Below, in pieces: positions 40,800-49,937 of a DNA stretch of 64,000 nucleotides. This DNA comes from an uncultured Alphaproteobacteria bacterium. Its GTDB lineage: Bacteria; Pseudomonadota; Alphaproteobacteria; RF32; CAG-239. The stretch is taken from assembly GCA_910585375.1 (NCBI GenBank), contig CAJUCZ010000001.1:62001-126000 (forward strand). Reading direction: 5' to 3'. Position 1 is the stretch's first letter, and the number at the start of each line of letters is the position of its first letter. Made by a program: the position numbers and the translations under genes. The notes beneath the pieces were generated by a model. That model saw only the letters and a program-made list of their open reading frames with translations, ran no database searches and was not told where the DNA came from.

Positions 40800-40881
40800 C
40801 AGAAAGATTGCTCTTTACCTTTTTTGTTATGCTAACATATTGATTGATCCGAATGACAGATTTGTAATTTTTTCAAATTTA

Positions 40882-41652
40882 TTAAATGTATAAGTTAACA
40901 TCTTTTATATTACAATATTTCATTAATTCAATTTTATTTTTTCTGTGTTTTTGTGTGTATGCGTTAATTAAGCAGTTATTTATTTCTTTGTATGAGTTAG
41001 CAGTATAAATCTTTGAATTATTTGCTGATATAAAATTTTTACTAATATCAGATGTAGATATGGTTAATAAAATAGGTATACAATTATAAGAAATTGCTGT
41101 CTTCATGTCTGCTAGAGCATCTCCAATAAAAGCAATATTGTTTTTGTTTATGTTTGGTTGTTCTAATTTATTTAATGCATAATCAATAATTTTGCTTGAT
41201 GGTTTGGTTATTCCAATCTCATCGGCACTTATTGTTAGGTCTATATAAGGAGTTATATTTTGAAATTTTTCATTATTAATCAGAGCATCAACAAAATTTT
41301 TATCTCTATTTGTAATAATTACTGATTTAGTTTTCAGTATATCCAGAATCCTTAAATTTTCATATACATTATCGAATACGGGTATGTTGTTAATATTAGA
41401 TATTAAATAATTTATATAAGTATTATAAGCTATATGGGCATCTTCACCAAAAAAATTGGGGAAATTTTCTTTCATTGATTTTGTAGGTTCCTTTTTAGTT
41501 CTTGTTATATACCAAGGAGCTATATTAAATTTTTCTAGTGTGTAATTAATAGCTTCGTGATCTAATTTTTTAGAATCTAAAATAGTTCCGCATAAATCAA
41601 AAAAGATAACTTGCGGTATTTCTTTAAAAGGATTGTTTGTAATTATATCCAT
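40882..41652 (-). CDS. HAD-superfamily protein with altered motif I (AT-rich island)
   Basis: A 256-aa HAD-fold protein. Motif I is FFDLCGTILDS (about 18-28): the nucleophile Asp is kept but the usual second Asp (+2) is Cys. Motif II is VIITNRD, the Lys is in GITKPSSK, and motif IV is FIGDALADMKTA. It shares SMKENFPNFFGEDAHIAYN with SLKENFPNFFGKNALIAYN of the next upstream gene, so the two are paralogues. Codon use is extremely AT-rich (Asn, Ile, Lys, Tyr). Its start overlaps the upstream stop by one base. Substrate unknown. Confidence 0.8.
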   Translation of the reverse strand: MDIITNNPFKEIPQVIFFDLCGTILDSKKLDHEAINYTLEKFNIAPWYITRTKKEPTKSMKENFPNFFGEDAHIAYNTYINYLISNINNIPVFDNVYENLRILDILKTKSVIITNRDKNFVDALINNEKFQNITPYIDLTISADEIGITKPSSKIIDYALNKLEQPNINKNNIAFIGDALADMKTAISYNCIPILLTISTSDISKNFISANNSKIYTANSYKEINNCLINAYTQKHRKNKIELMKYCNIKDVNLYI

Positions 41653-42317
41653 TATTTATCTACCTGTATATAATTAATAATATCCTTAAATCCTTCAAAA
41701 ATAAGCAATGGTAATGAAGAGTTTATTTTGTTTTTGATATATCCGTCTTCCATAAATTTACCTTTGCCGAGTAAAATTGGTTGAATGTCAGCATTATATG
41801 CACATTCGGTATCTTGTTTAGTATCGCCTATTAACCAGACATTGTCTTTATTTATTTTATATGCTACGTCATCTAATGCTATAAAAACAGGGGCCGGATT
41901 AGGTTTATTTAGCGGGGCGTCTCCATTTCCTAGAATTTTTTTAAATGAGATTTTAGGAAAACAGAATTCAATTTCTTTTAGTAATAAAGATTTTTCTTTA
42001 TTTGAAATAATATACAGGTCTATTTTATTTTGGTTACAAAATTTAAGGAAATCATTGGCATTTTCCATCGGAGATACTTTATTATAAGCGTACTTCATAT
42101 AGTATTTTAAATATTCATTATAAGCTATCAGGGCATTTTTACCAAAAAAATTGGGAAAATTTTCTTTTAATGATTTTTTTGTATCTCTATATTTAACTTT
42201 TGTAATATCCCAAGGCTCTTTATTATATTTTTTTAAAATGTATTCCATTGCTTCTACGACGGAGTTTCGAGTGTGTGCTAACGTATCATCCCAATCCAAT
42301 AAAATAGCTTTTGGCAT
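41652..42317 (-). CDS. HAD-superfamily hydrolase (AT-rich island)
   Basis: A 221-aa HAD-IA-like hydrolase. Motif I LLDWDDTLAHT is intact (D8, D10), motif II YIISNKEKS, Lys in LNKPNPAP, motif IV WLIGDTKQDTECA. The cap domain contains the KENFPNFFG segment shared with the following paralogue. AAAGGAG lies seven bases before the start. Middle gene of the three-gene AT-rich operon; probably a small-molecule phosphatase. Confidence 0.82.
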   Translation of the reverse strand: MPKAILLDWDDTLAHTRNSVVEAMEYILKKYNKEPWDITKVKYRDTKKSLKENFPNFFGKNALIAYNEYLKYYMKYAYNKVSPMENANDFLKFCNQNKIDLYIISNKEKSLLLKEIEFCFPKISFKKILGNGDAPLNKPNPAPVFIALDDVAYKINKDNVWLIGDTKQDTECAYNADIQPILLGKGKFMEDGYIKNKINSSLPLLIFEGFKDIINYIQVDK

Positions 42318-43367
42318 TTATTTACTCCTTTCTTTTGTATTAAAAAACGCTTGTTTTTCTAATTTTTGTAATTCTTGCCCAATAAAATTAGCTCCTGTTC
42401 GAATTTTATTAATATTATTGAGAGAAAAATGCATTGATACAGGGATAATATCTCTTTGTTTAATATTGCAAATTAATTGAGCTGATGAATTAGGTATATC
42501 GCCTATCAGCTCTTTCTCATTAAGAGTTAATAACCTGTTTAATGGGATTTGTATATTTTCATTTGGTTGTGTATATGCCTTTATTATGTTGAACAAAGCT
42601 GCGGCTGGTAATTTCGAAGAACCACTATTTAGATGAGGTGTATGAGTATCTTTTTGTAAATCAGATATTTCTTTTCCTCGTAGAATTGTTTTATCAATAC
42701 TTTTGGCAATTAATTGTTCAATATTTTTTATGGAATAATTTATTTTGAAGGTGTTTTGATCTAAAAACAGATACTTATTATGATATCCCAATATATAAGC
42801 TTGAATATCATGAATTTGCAATGAAATATCCTCTTGTTCTGCCTCTTTTATGAAGATATTTTTAAACCGTATAGTATCTATGTAACATCCTAAACCATAT
42901 ACTGGTTGTTTATTTAAAATTTTTCTGGCTTTGGCAGATAAAACATCTGATTGATTTGTAATAATAATGACAGTAGATAAAGGAGATAGTTTTTTTATAT
43001 TTTTGCAGATGTTAGAGATAAGCGATAAGTTTTTTATTGATTGAATATCTCGTCCAGATATATCGCGAGCAGCAAATTGTTTTTTTTCATCTTGAGTTGC
43101 AAATAGTCCAGCACTGATTATTATTAAATCTGAGTTTTGAATACAATGGATATCCGATGTAGACAAAAAGTTAATATTGTTTGCAAAAGATTTATTTCTT
43201 ATCAATAGACTTTCTTCTAGGTCTTGCAGAAAGCCTGTTATTTTTTTTGCATTATTAGGAGAATATAAAATAACATTTATATGTTCTATAAAATCATTCT
43301 GTTCTGCAAGTAATCTAGTGGTTTCAAGTCCGACTTTTCCAGATGCACCTATAATTGAAATTTTCAT
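42318..43367 (-). CDS. divergent lactate/malate dehydrogenase-family protein (AT-rich island)
   Basis: The start at 43367 follows AAGGAG; the longer frame lacks a site. The 349-aa protein opens MKISIIGASGKVGLET, the NAD-binding fold. Active-site residues can be followed: GRDIQSIKN (substrate Arg), CYIDTIRF (Asp and Arg of the D-x-x-R motif) and ILGYHNKY (catalytic His). NPVD is replaced by NQSD and GEHG by GYHN, so it is a distant member whose substrate may differ. One base separates it from the HAD gene downstream. Confidence 0.75.
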   Translation of the reverse strand: MKISIIGASGKVGLETTRLLAEQNDFIEHINVILYSPNNAKKITGFLQDLEESLLIRNKSFANNINFLSTSDIHCIQNSDLIIISAGLFATQDEKKQFAARDISGRDIQSIKNLSLISNICKNIKKLSPLSTVIIITNQSDVLSAKARKILNKQPVYGLGCYIDTIRFKNIFIKEAEQEDISLQIHDIQAYILGYHNKYLFLDQNTFKINYSIKNIEQLIAKSIDKTILRGKEISDLQKDTHTPHLNSGSSKLPAAALFNIIKAYTQPNENIQIPLNRLLTLNEKELIGDIPNSSAQLICNIKQRDIIPVSMHFSLNNINKIRTGANFIGQELQKLEKQAFFNTKERSK

Positions 43368-43490
43368 ATAAAACTCCTTTTTATAAATTATATGTATATA
43401 AATTAAATAATCAAGCAATTTTCTAAATAAATTTGACGGTTATATATGGATCTTCTTGTTTATACAGATAGGATTATATTTCAATTATAA

Positions 43491-43524
43491 TAAAAAGGCT
43501 TGAGTGCGTTTTTCTCAAGCCTTT
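43491..43524 (-). terminator. intrinsic terminator
   Basis: AAGGCTTGAG/CTCAAGCCTT stem (43495-43523), followed on the minus strand by TTTTT. It ends the sugar porter gene and separates it from the AT-rich island. Confidence 0.85.
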
Positions 43525-43538
43525 AGGCTTATATGGTG

Positions 43539-44927
43539 TTAGAAATTTCTGGCTTTAACTCCCTGTTGCCAATTTCTTTCTATTTCTTCCAGTGAGCGGC
43601 CTTTGGTTTCCGGTACAAAGAACCGGAAGAAGAAAAGGCTGACAAAGCAAATACCGGCATAAGTCCAGAAAGTATATGCTTCTCCGATATGTTGCAGCAA
43701 GACCGGAAAAGACAAGACGATTATAAAGTTGAAGAAGAAGTTGGATACCGTACATATGCTCATGGCCAGCCCGCGGATGCGCAGCGGCAGGATCTCGGAT
43801 ACCATAATCCATGTTACCGGTCCCAAACTGAAGGCAAAACAGGCAATATAGACCATTACGCCGGCGGTGGCGACATATCTTAAGTTTTCTCCGAGAATAT
43901 CTGCATAATCAAATGCCATTCCGAGGGTGAGCATACTGAGCATCATGCCGGTTGTTCCTGCATAGAGCAACGGTTTGCGTCCCAGCCGGTCAGTAAATAC
44001 GATGGCGATTCCTGTCATCAGGAAGTTGACAACCCCAACGCCGATTGTTGCGTAAATTGCGGCGCTGTTTTCGCTAAATCCGGAAACTTTGAAAATGGTT
44101 GTCGTATAATAAATGACTGTGTTGATACCGGTGCAAATTTGAGCGAACATCATCCCTACCCCGACAAAAACCGGCATCAACATCCATTTTTGGAACTGCA
44201 AGCGGTTGTTTTTGCCTTTTTGTTCGGACTGCAAAGTGGCTTTAATTTCTTTAATACGGGATTTTACATCAATTTCGGGCTCAATTTTTTGAAAGACTTC
44301 CGCGGCTTCCTTTTCTCTTTTTTTGCTGATCAGCCAACGAGGCGTATCCTGCAGGACAATTATTCCGAGCAGCAGGATAATGGCCGGATAGATACCGGAG
44401 AACATCATCAGGCGCCATGAATATTCGGAGTCGGCATAAATTCCGTTAATCAGATATGAAAACAAAATACCGGCGGTGATGGCGAGCTGATATAAAGAGA
44501 CAAGCATGCCTCGGATTTTTTGCGGTGAAATTTCAGACAGATAAATCGGAACAATGAAGTTGACCATGCCGACAGCAACGCCGACCAACATACGGGCAGC
44601 AATCAGGCTGCCGACATTCGGGGCAACGGCCGAAAAGACAGAACCGGCAATAAAAATCAAGGCTGTTGCGATGATGATCTTCTTTCGTCCGTACAAGTCA
44701 GACAGAATGCCGTTTCCGGCAGCACCGATTACAGCGCCGACAATGGCTGAACTGACAACCCAGCCTTGGGCAAAGGGTGACAGCACCCATTCGGTATTGA
44801 TAAACAGCATGGCACCGGAGATTACGCCCATGTCAAAGCCGGCCAGCAGCCCTCCCAGCGAGGCAACGATTGTGACGAGGTATAACCAGAAATGGCGTTT
44901 TTTGCTTAACAATGCAAAGATTTTCAT
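43539..44927 (-). CDS. sugar porter of the major facilitator superfamily
   Basis: A 462-aa twelve-helix transporter of the XylE/GalP type, probably a proton-coupled sugar importer. Signatures: GGLLAGFDMGVISGA in helix 1, DLYGRKK after helix 2, PIYLSEISPQKIRG after helix 4, the central DTPRWL, QICTGINTVIYYTTTIF in helix 7, DRLGRKPLL, and the C-terminal PETKGRSLEEIE. The specific sugar is not evident. Transcribed alone with its own terminator. Confidence 0.92.
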   Translation of the reverse strand: MKIFALLSKKRHFWLYLVTIVASLGGLLAGFDMGVISGAMLFINTEWVLSPFAQGWVVSSAIVGAVIGAAGNGILSDLYGRKKIIIATALIFIAGSVFSAVAPNVGSLIAARMLVGVAVGMVNFIVPIYLSEISPQKIRGMLVSLYQLAITAGILFSYLINGIYADSEYSWRLMMFSGIYPAIILLLGIIVLQDTPRWLISKKREKEAAEVFQKIEPEIDVKSRIKEIKATLQSEQKGKNNRLQFQKWMLMPVFVGVGMMFAQICTGINTVIYYTTTIFKVSGFSENSAAIYATIGVGVVNFLMTGIAIVFTDRLGRKPLLYAGTTGMMLSMLTLGMAFDYADILGENLRYVATAGVMVYIACFAFSLGPVTWIMVSEILPLRIRGLAMSICTVSNFFFNFIIVLSFPVLLQHIGEAYTFWTYAGICFVSLFFFRFFVPETKGRSLEEIERNWQQGVKARNF

Positions 44928-45014
44928 GGCTTTTCTCCGATTTATTTGTAAAAGTTTTTTCTAATATAATACATTATTATCGGGTTTTAATCAATCTCTC
45001 CTGAAAAGATTTGA

Positions 45015-45665
45015 TTATCCCAATAATGTCAAAATAATACCTATGACAACGGGAATAGACAGGTTGTCATCAATTTCAATCCGGTCTTCAAACATTTCGG
45101 CAACGGTTGCAGCCAGGCAGGCTATGACGCCGGCATAGGTGAAGTGGTATATCGGCTCATAGCACATATTAATCAGCAAAGCACTCATAAAAAAGGCTAC
45201 CGTTCCTTCCAGCGATTTTTGCTTGTACAATTTGCGCGTTCCATAGGCCTTGCCGAATAAAGCCGCACAGGTGTCTGAGATCAGCATGACGGTTAAGGCA
45301 ATGACAGCCACGGGTTTTGAGAACATAAGCGTGCAGGCAATTGCTGCCATTAAAACATACATCGAACCGCTGACCTGAAATGTCTGGCGTTTGGTTTCTT
45401 TGTTGCGCAAAAGGCGAAAGAAAAGTATGCCGAAAGTTTTTCTGGCCCAACGGTATCGTTTGTAGTTGGCATATTCCAATATTGTATTGCCGACAAACAA
45501 TACTGAGAAAACCATAATGGCAAAACCGGGATGGGCGAAATATATTAAAGCCGGGATCCATAATGAGCTCAGATGTATGCTTTTACGGAAAAGTTCTTTT
45601 TTGAAAGATTTTTGCAGATGCAATTTTTTGCGCGCTTGGATTTGGCCAATAAGCTGTTTGAGCAT
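45015..45665 (-). CDS. CTP-dependent diacylglycerol/polyprenol kinase-family membrane protein
   Basis: A 216-aa membrane protein with about six helices. KELFRKSIHLSSLWIP near the N-terminus and ISDTCAALFGKAYGTRKLYKQKSLEGTVAFF are the two conserved motifs of the SEC59/DGK1/VTE5 kinase family, which phosphorylates lipid alcohols with CTP. The lipid substrate here is unknown. The start abuts the stop of the membrane protein gene upstream (45666), indicating coupling. Confidence 0.78.
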   Translation of the reverse strand: MLKQLIGQIQARKKLHLQKSFKKELFRKSIHLSSLWIPALIYFAHPGFAIMVFSVLFVGNTILEYANYKRYRWARKTFGILFFRLLRNKETKRQTFQVSGSMYVLMAAIACTLMFSKPVAVIALTVMLISDTCAALFGKAYGTRKLYKQKSLEGTVAFFMSALLINMCYEPIYHFTYAGVIACLAATVAEMFEDRIEIDDNLSIPVVIGIILTLLG

Positions 45666-46376
45666 TTATTTTTCCAGTTTGCTTTTTATTTTGTTGAGTG
45701 CCGGTTTGACTTCCTGTTTGTCTATCACTTTCATCAGGCTGTATGTGCCCTCTTCCGCCATGAGATTGTTATAAATATTGGCTGTGGCTTCAAGTTTTTC
45801 AATATCAATATTCATATAGGCAAAGAAGCAGACAACAATATAAAGGCTGCTTTCAAAGAGGCGGCGGCCGAACCCCGGAGACCGCAGGCTTGTGAACAGA
45901 AACGGCTTGGTCAGGCGGACGCAGGCAAATGTAAAGACGGCAATTGCTGCAAGAATCAGGATAACCGGATAAGTTTCGCTTACCATTTGATAAATTTCGC
46001 AAATATATTCCCAGTAGTTTCGGTTTTCAAACAACAAAGCCGTGTTGTAATCTTTCCACAACAAAATGCCTATGATTTCTTCTATTGTTGTCAGAAAAAC
46101 ATAAATACCGAACGAGGTAATGGTGATAATACGATCTGCAGGAGAATTCTGCCATTTGGGAGGCAGGATTAAAAGATAAAAAACATATGGGAGCAACAGG
46201 TATAATGTGGAAACTGCCGTGGTCAGCAATAATACGCCTGAGGTTTTTACCATACTGAAAAAGCTTAGATCAAGTTCCTGATATTTGAGAAAAGTCAATA
46301 TCAGCAACTCAAGAGCTTCTATGACCAAGCTGAAAATGAGTACCGGTATCAGCCGTCTGACAATAAATGAATTCAT
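45666..46376 (-). CDS. integral membrane protein, unknown
   Basis: A 236-aa protein with five hydrophobic segments (about 10-30, 44-72, 84-106, 130-152, 171-190) and a polar C-terminal tail (LEATANIYNNLMAEEGTYSLMKVIDKQE). The tail loosely resembles the linker after the membrane part of LtaS-like phosphoglycerol transferases, but no sulfatase-fold domain follows, so it could be a membrane-only remnant or an unrelated family. It is translationally adjacent to the lipid kinase-family gene. Confidence 0.65.
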   Translation of the reverse strand: MNSFIVRRLIPVLIFSLVIEALELLILTFLKYQELDLSFFSMVKTSGVLLLTTAVSTLYLLLPYVFYLLILPPKWQNSPADRIITITSFGIYVFLTTIEEIIGILLWKDYNTALLFENRNYWEYICEIYQMVSETYPVILILAAIAVFTFACVRLTKPFLFTSLRSPGFGRRLFESSLYIVVCFFAYMNIDIEKLEATANIYNNLMAEEGTYSLMKVIDKQEVKPALNKIKSKLEK

Positions 46377-46508
46377 TTTGCTACCCCTGCGTGTTTGTCA
46401 ACTGCAAGATTATATGCTTATGCGGTTTGTGGCAAGTTTTTTTTATGACTGCTCACAGTAAACATTCTAAAATATGCACAGGTTTATATTGGCAAATATT
46501 TTGTTTTT

Positions 46509-46826
46509 TCAAGAATTAAAAAGATTTTTGATTGACAATACCAGAGTTTGATGGTTTTCTTCCGTTCGTCCGTGGCCTGCAAGACGATGCCCAGTGTCGG
46601 TTGCCGCACTCTGAAAGTAATGAGTGATAAATAATCTGGTGGCGTAGCTCAGCCCCAGTTCCGGATCTTTATATTTGGAAATAAATTCAATCAGCAGGTT
46701 TCTTGATGTCTTTTCTTTTTTGCAGATTTCTTTCAGGGCATCCCATTCAGCCACGCATAAACGCATACTGGTTCGCCGTTCGTTGACATTAATTATACGG
46801 TTACATAATTTCGTATTTTTCATCAT
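46509..46826 (-). CDS. ribbon-helix-helix domain protein
   Basis: About 105 aa. ATGs at 46826 and 46823 are likelier starts than a GTG at 46832; no good ribosome site is seen. NERRTSMRLCVAEWDALKEICKKEKTSRNLLIEFI (about 15-50) matches the RHH_4 domain common in alphaproteobacteria, a probable DNA-binding dimer. The C-terminal part (LSYATRLFITHYFQSAA) also fits that family. It stands alone, with AT-rich flanks on both sides; 46833-46992 holds nothing recognisable. Confidence 0.72.
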   Translation of the reverse strand: MMKNTKLCNRIINVNERRTSMRLCVAEWDALKEICKKEKTSRNLLIEFISKYKDPELGLSYATRLFITHYFQSAATDTGHRLAGHGRTEENHQTLVLSIKNLFNS

Positions 46827-46992
46827 ATACACTTTAAGTTGTTATTTAACAAATATAGATACTACATCATCTAAATCTATATTACAATTAAAAAACTCAA
46901 ACAACACAATATTTTGTATTATTAGTAATCTTTATATATAACATATTATATGTGTTTGGCGCTTCTATATGAAAGAATCGGAATTTATGTCT

Positions 46993-47883
46993 TTAATGAA
47001 GTTCAATACAGATGAGATCATATTTTTTTAGAAATTTTATAGGTTTATAGTTCATCTTTACACGTCTCAACCCTTGGTCATTCAAGTCCTGCTCTCTGTT
47101 AACAAGGCGGAAACCCTGATTGTTTTCTAAGAAAAGTTGATTTATGGCAGCATACGCGCCTTTAAAATTATATAGTGCTTTTTCAAAGTGAATGATAATT
47201 TCATCTTTGTTGATAATTTCTGCTATTGTATAAGCAACGATTTCGCCATCAATGCGCAATATTCCGCCCAAAAGGTTGCGGCAGAGATTGTCCCAGTTGT
47301 GCAAGACGCGACAAATGGCATTGTGTTCTTCTTGCAGGCAGCGGTCATCGGCATTTTCCTGCTGTGCCAGCCAGATATTTTGGAAAGCACAAATTTCCGC
47401 AATATCTTTTGAGGTCATATTATCGTATTCATAATCGTACATTTCTTTGAACTGATTAGCCGCTTTCCTTTTACTGCGGAACTTTTGTCCGCTCAACGTT
47501 GTCAATTCGGCAGCATCATAAATGTATTCCCAGTTGCCCCGGTCTTCTTTGATAAAAATTTGTCCGGGATAGCCTTTCTCCAATTGACGGGCAAGACCTT
47601 CCGGAATGCGGTAAAATTTGATACAACCGTCACTGAGCAGGCTGATACGCTGCGGCCAGTCTTTTTGTTGCCAGTTGCCGATCGGAGAATACATATGGCA
47701 ATGGTTTTTGCCGCGGCTGCATATCCAGCACAAGTCATCATCATAGGCCAGTTCAAAATGATATTTGTCATTCCAGCCCCACAAGTTGATAAAAGAATAG
47801 TCAGCGCTTTTGTCCCGGCATTTTTCATAATATTGCCGGTAGCGGTTGCAATCTTCCAATTCCAGCGGGTGAAACCGTATCAT
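46993..47883 (-). CDS. DUF2156 (phosphatidylglycerol lysyltransferase C-terminal-like) protein
   Basis: The start at 47883 gives MIRFHPLELEDCNRYRQYY, the family N-terminus; the longer frame would overlap the lipoprotein gene. The 296-aa soluble protein has two GNAT-like halves: SADYSFINLWGWNDKYHFELAYDDDLCWI, SPIGNWQQ, then YEYDNMTSKDIAEICAF and IIIHFEKALYNFKGAYAAINQLFLENN. MprF proteins use this fold to transfer aminoacyl groups from tRNA; stand-alone forms have unproven acceptors. It starts one base after the lipoprotein stop, so the two are coupled. Confidence 0.8.
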   Translation of the reverse strand: MIRFHPLELEDCNRYRQYYEKCRDKSADYSFINLWGWNDKYHFELAYDDDLCWICSRGKNHCHMYSPIGNWQQKDWPQRISLLSDGCIKFYRIPEGLARQLEKGYPGQIFIKEDRGNWEYIYDAAELTTLSGQKFRSKRKAANQFKEMYDYEYDNMTSKDIAEICAFQNIWLAQQENADDRCLQEEHNAICRVLHNWDNLCRNLLGGILRIDGEIVAYTIAEIINKDEIIIHFEKALYNFKGAYAAINQLFLENNQGFRLVNREQDLNDQGLRRVKMNYKPIKFLKKYDLICIELH

Positions 47884-47884
47884 T

Positions 47885-48268
47885 TTATTTCTTCCTGCTG
47901 ATACAGTCATCGCCGTTAAAGCTGTAGGATCTGACCGTGCCGTTGATGATGGTAAAAGACGTGCGGCAGTAATAAGTTTTGAAGCTGCCGTTTGACGGAT
48001 AGCCATAGTTATCTGTGGTAACGGCAGGATAATAAACTTCATTGCTGTAGGCGTCGGTTTGACCGTCAATCGGTTTGGCAAAGGTTTGGGCATAGGTTAC
48101 AACCTTTTCTTCCGGCGTCAGGTAAAGCGTGTTGTCCGGCGTGCCCCATCCTTCGTACAGGCTGAGTTCACTTTGTCCGACCCACTCTCTGAGACCGGCG
48201 GCATAATTTCCGGAATTGGCAGTGGCGCATCCGGCAAGCGCCAACAGCATGAAAAATATATAACGCAT
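47885..48268 (-). CDS. small lipoprotein, unknown
   Basis: A 127-aa exported protein with signal MRYIFFMLLALAGC and lipobox LAGC (C14). The mature part is rich in Tyr, Thr and Asn, with WGTPDNTLYLTPEEKVVTYAQ, a pattern seen in SmpA/OmlA-like or similar small outer-membrane lipoproteins, though I cannot assign it. Two later cysteines (YYCRTSF and DDCISRKK) could form a disulfide. Confidence 0.7.
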   Translation of the reverse strand: MRYIFFMLLALAGCATANSGNYAAGLREWVGQSELSLYEGWGTPDNTLYLTPEEKVVTYAQTFAKPIDGQTDAYSNEVYYPAVTTDNYGYPSNGSFKTYYCRTSFTIINGTVRSYSFNGDDCISRKK

Positions 48269-48347
48269 TGGCTTCTCCTTCTATCAGACAGATTTAATAT
48301 TCGGCGGCGCACAGACAACCTAGCCGTTAGGATAGCTTAGCAAAGCG

Positions 48348-49649
48348 TTATATAAATTTGACGGGAGACGAGGTTTTATGCTGAAGCTTGGAAAGGTTTG
48401 CCTCATTTATTTTCAGCTCAAGGCAGAGTTTGTCTTCATGCAGTCTGCTATTCAGGATGAGCGCGTTTTGATGCAGCCAAGACAGCAGAGCGCCATCGGC
48501 AGCCGGAATATTCAAGCTGACGGTTTTATTTTGTTCAGACAGGATTTCATCTATTTTGTGCAGGAAATTTTCTATGCCTTCGCCGGTTAAAGCCGAAACC
48601 GGCAAGGTGTTTTTCTTTTTGTTTTGTTTTAGGTTTTTTTGCCGTTCCTGTGACAGCATATCTGTTTTATTCAACAGTTCAATATAATTGCTCTGCTCTT
48701 CCACTTCATTCAGGCCGAGGCTTTTCAAAACCGAAATTACGTCGCGACGCTGAATGGCCGTATTTTCGTTGGCAATGTCCCGCACATGGACAATAATATC
48801 GGCGGCCAGAACTTCTTCCAGAGTGGCACGGAAAGACATAATCAGTTCGTGCGGCAAATCAGAAATGAAGCCGACGGTATCTGACAAAATAACCTCTCTG
48901 CCCGATGGCAGTTTGATTTTGCGCAGCGTATTGTCCAAAGTGGCAAAAAGCAAATCTTCGGCAAAGACACCGGCATTGGCAATGCGGTTGAACAAAGAAG
49001 ATTTTCCGGCATTGGTATAACCGACCAGAGCTACAACCGGATAAGGCACCTTTTGTCTGGCGCCACGCTGCAAGCCACGGGTTTGTTTGACTTTTTCCAG
49101 TTCTTTTTTGATGCGGACAATCTTGTTGTCGATAATGCGGCGATCCAATTCAATCTGGGTTTCGCCCGGCCCGCCCAAAAATCCGGCGCCGCCTCTTTGT
49201 CTTTCCAAGTGCGTCCAGCTGCGTACCAGACGGCTGCGCTGATAGGTAAGATGTGCCAACTCCACCTGCAGTTTGCCTTCGCTGGTCTGAGCACGTTCAC
49301 CGAAGATTTCAAGAATCAAAGCCGTACGGTCAATGACCTTTATGTTCAGTTCTTTTTCCAAATTCCGCTGTTGGATCGGCGTAAGCGAGGTATCTATGAT
49401 TAACAACTCTGCTTCAGCCAAATACGGCCGAAGCTTATCCAATATGCCGCGACTGAAAAAAGTTCCCGGTTTGATTTCCCTTATTTTGACAATTTCACGA
49501 TGAGTAACTTCAAGATTGATTGCCAAAGCCAGCCCGCAGGCTTCTTCAAGCCTGGCCTCGGGAGAAAGCTCGGCGTTTTTGCCGCTGACACAAGGGTAAA
49601 CAACACAAGCACGGGATTTGCGATTTGAATTTATCTCAATTATCGGCAA
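48348..49649 (-). CDS. hflX: GTPase HflX
   Basis: Ribosome-associated GTPase that splits stalled ribosomes under stress. The 433-aa protein has the HflX N-terminal domain (ELSPEARLEEACGLALAIN, AELLIIDTSLTPIQQRNLEKEL), the glycine-rich GAGFLGGPGETQIE segment, G1 GYTNAGKSS (about 210), G3 DTVGFISDLPHEL and G4 NKTD. Three bases after hfq, the usual neighbour. Confidence 0.95.
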   Translation of the reverse strand: MPIIEINSNRKSRACVVYPCVSGKNAELSPEARLEEACGLALAINLEVTHREIVKIREIKPGTFFSRGILDKLRPYLAEAELLIIDTSLTPIQQRNLEKELNIKVIDRTALILEIFGERAQTSEGKLQVELAHLTYQRSRLVRSWTHLERQRGGAGFLGGPGETQIELDRRIIDNKIVRIKKELEKVKQTRGLQRGARQKVPYPVVALVGYTNAGKSSLFNRIANAGVFAEDLLFATLDNTLRKIKLPSGREVILSDTVGFISDLPHELIMSFRATLEEVLAADIIVHVRDIANENTAIQRRDVISVLKSLGLNEVEEQSNYIELLNKTDMLSQERQKNLKQNKKKNTLPVSALTGEGIENFLHKIDEILSEQNKTVSLNIPAADGALLSWLHQNALILNSRLHEDKLCLELKINEANLSKLQHKTSSPVKFI

Positions 49650-49652
49650 GGT

Positions 49653-49883
49653 TTACGCTTCGTTTTCTTGAATTTCAACTTCAACAGCTTCGGCCGGCAT
49701 GATGGTCGAAACCGCATGTTTGTATATCAGCTGGGTATGACCGTCTCTTCTTAACAGCAGAGAAAAGCTGTCAAACCAGGTGATGATTCCCTGCAATTTT
49801 ACGCCGTTTACCAAAAAAACGGTAACGGAAATTTTGTTTTTGCGGATGTTTTCCAAAAAATCTTCCTGTACATTCTGAGACAT
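49653..49883 (-). CDS. hfq: RNA chaperone Hfq
   Basis: A 76-aa Sm-like hexamer subunit that pairs small RNAs with mRNAs. Sm1 segment [23 protein letters not shown] and Sm2 [10 protein letters not shown] are intact. The C-terminal tail is short, as in other alphaproteobacteria. AAAGGA precedes the start. Its presence makes base-pairing regulatory RNAs plausible for this genome. Confidence 0.97.
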   Translation of the reverse strand: MSQNVQEDFLENIRKNKISVTVFLVNGVKLQGIITWFDSFSLLLRRDGHTQLIYKHAVSTIMPAEAVEVEIQENEA

Positions 49884-49937
49884 GTTTTTTTCCTTTAATT
49901 ATTATGTTTTTTATTAGTTTAACAACATTTTGTCTTA

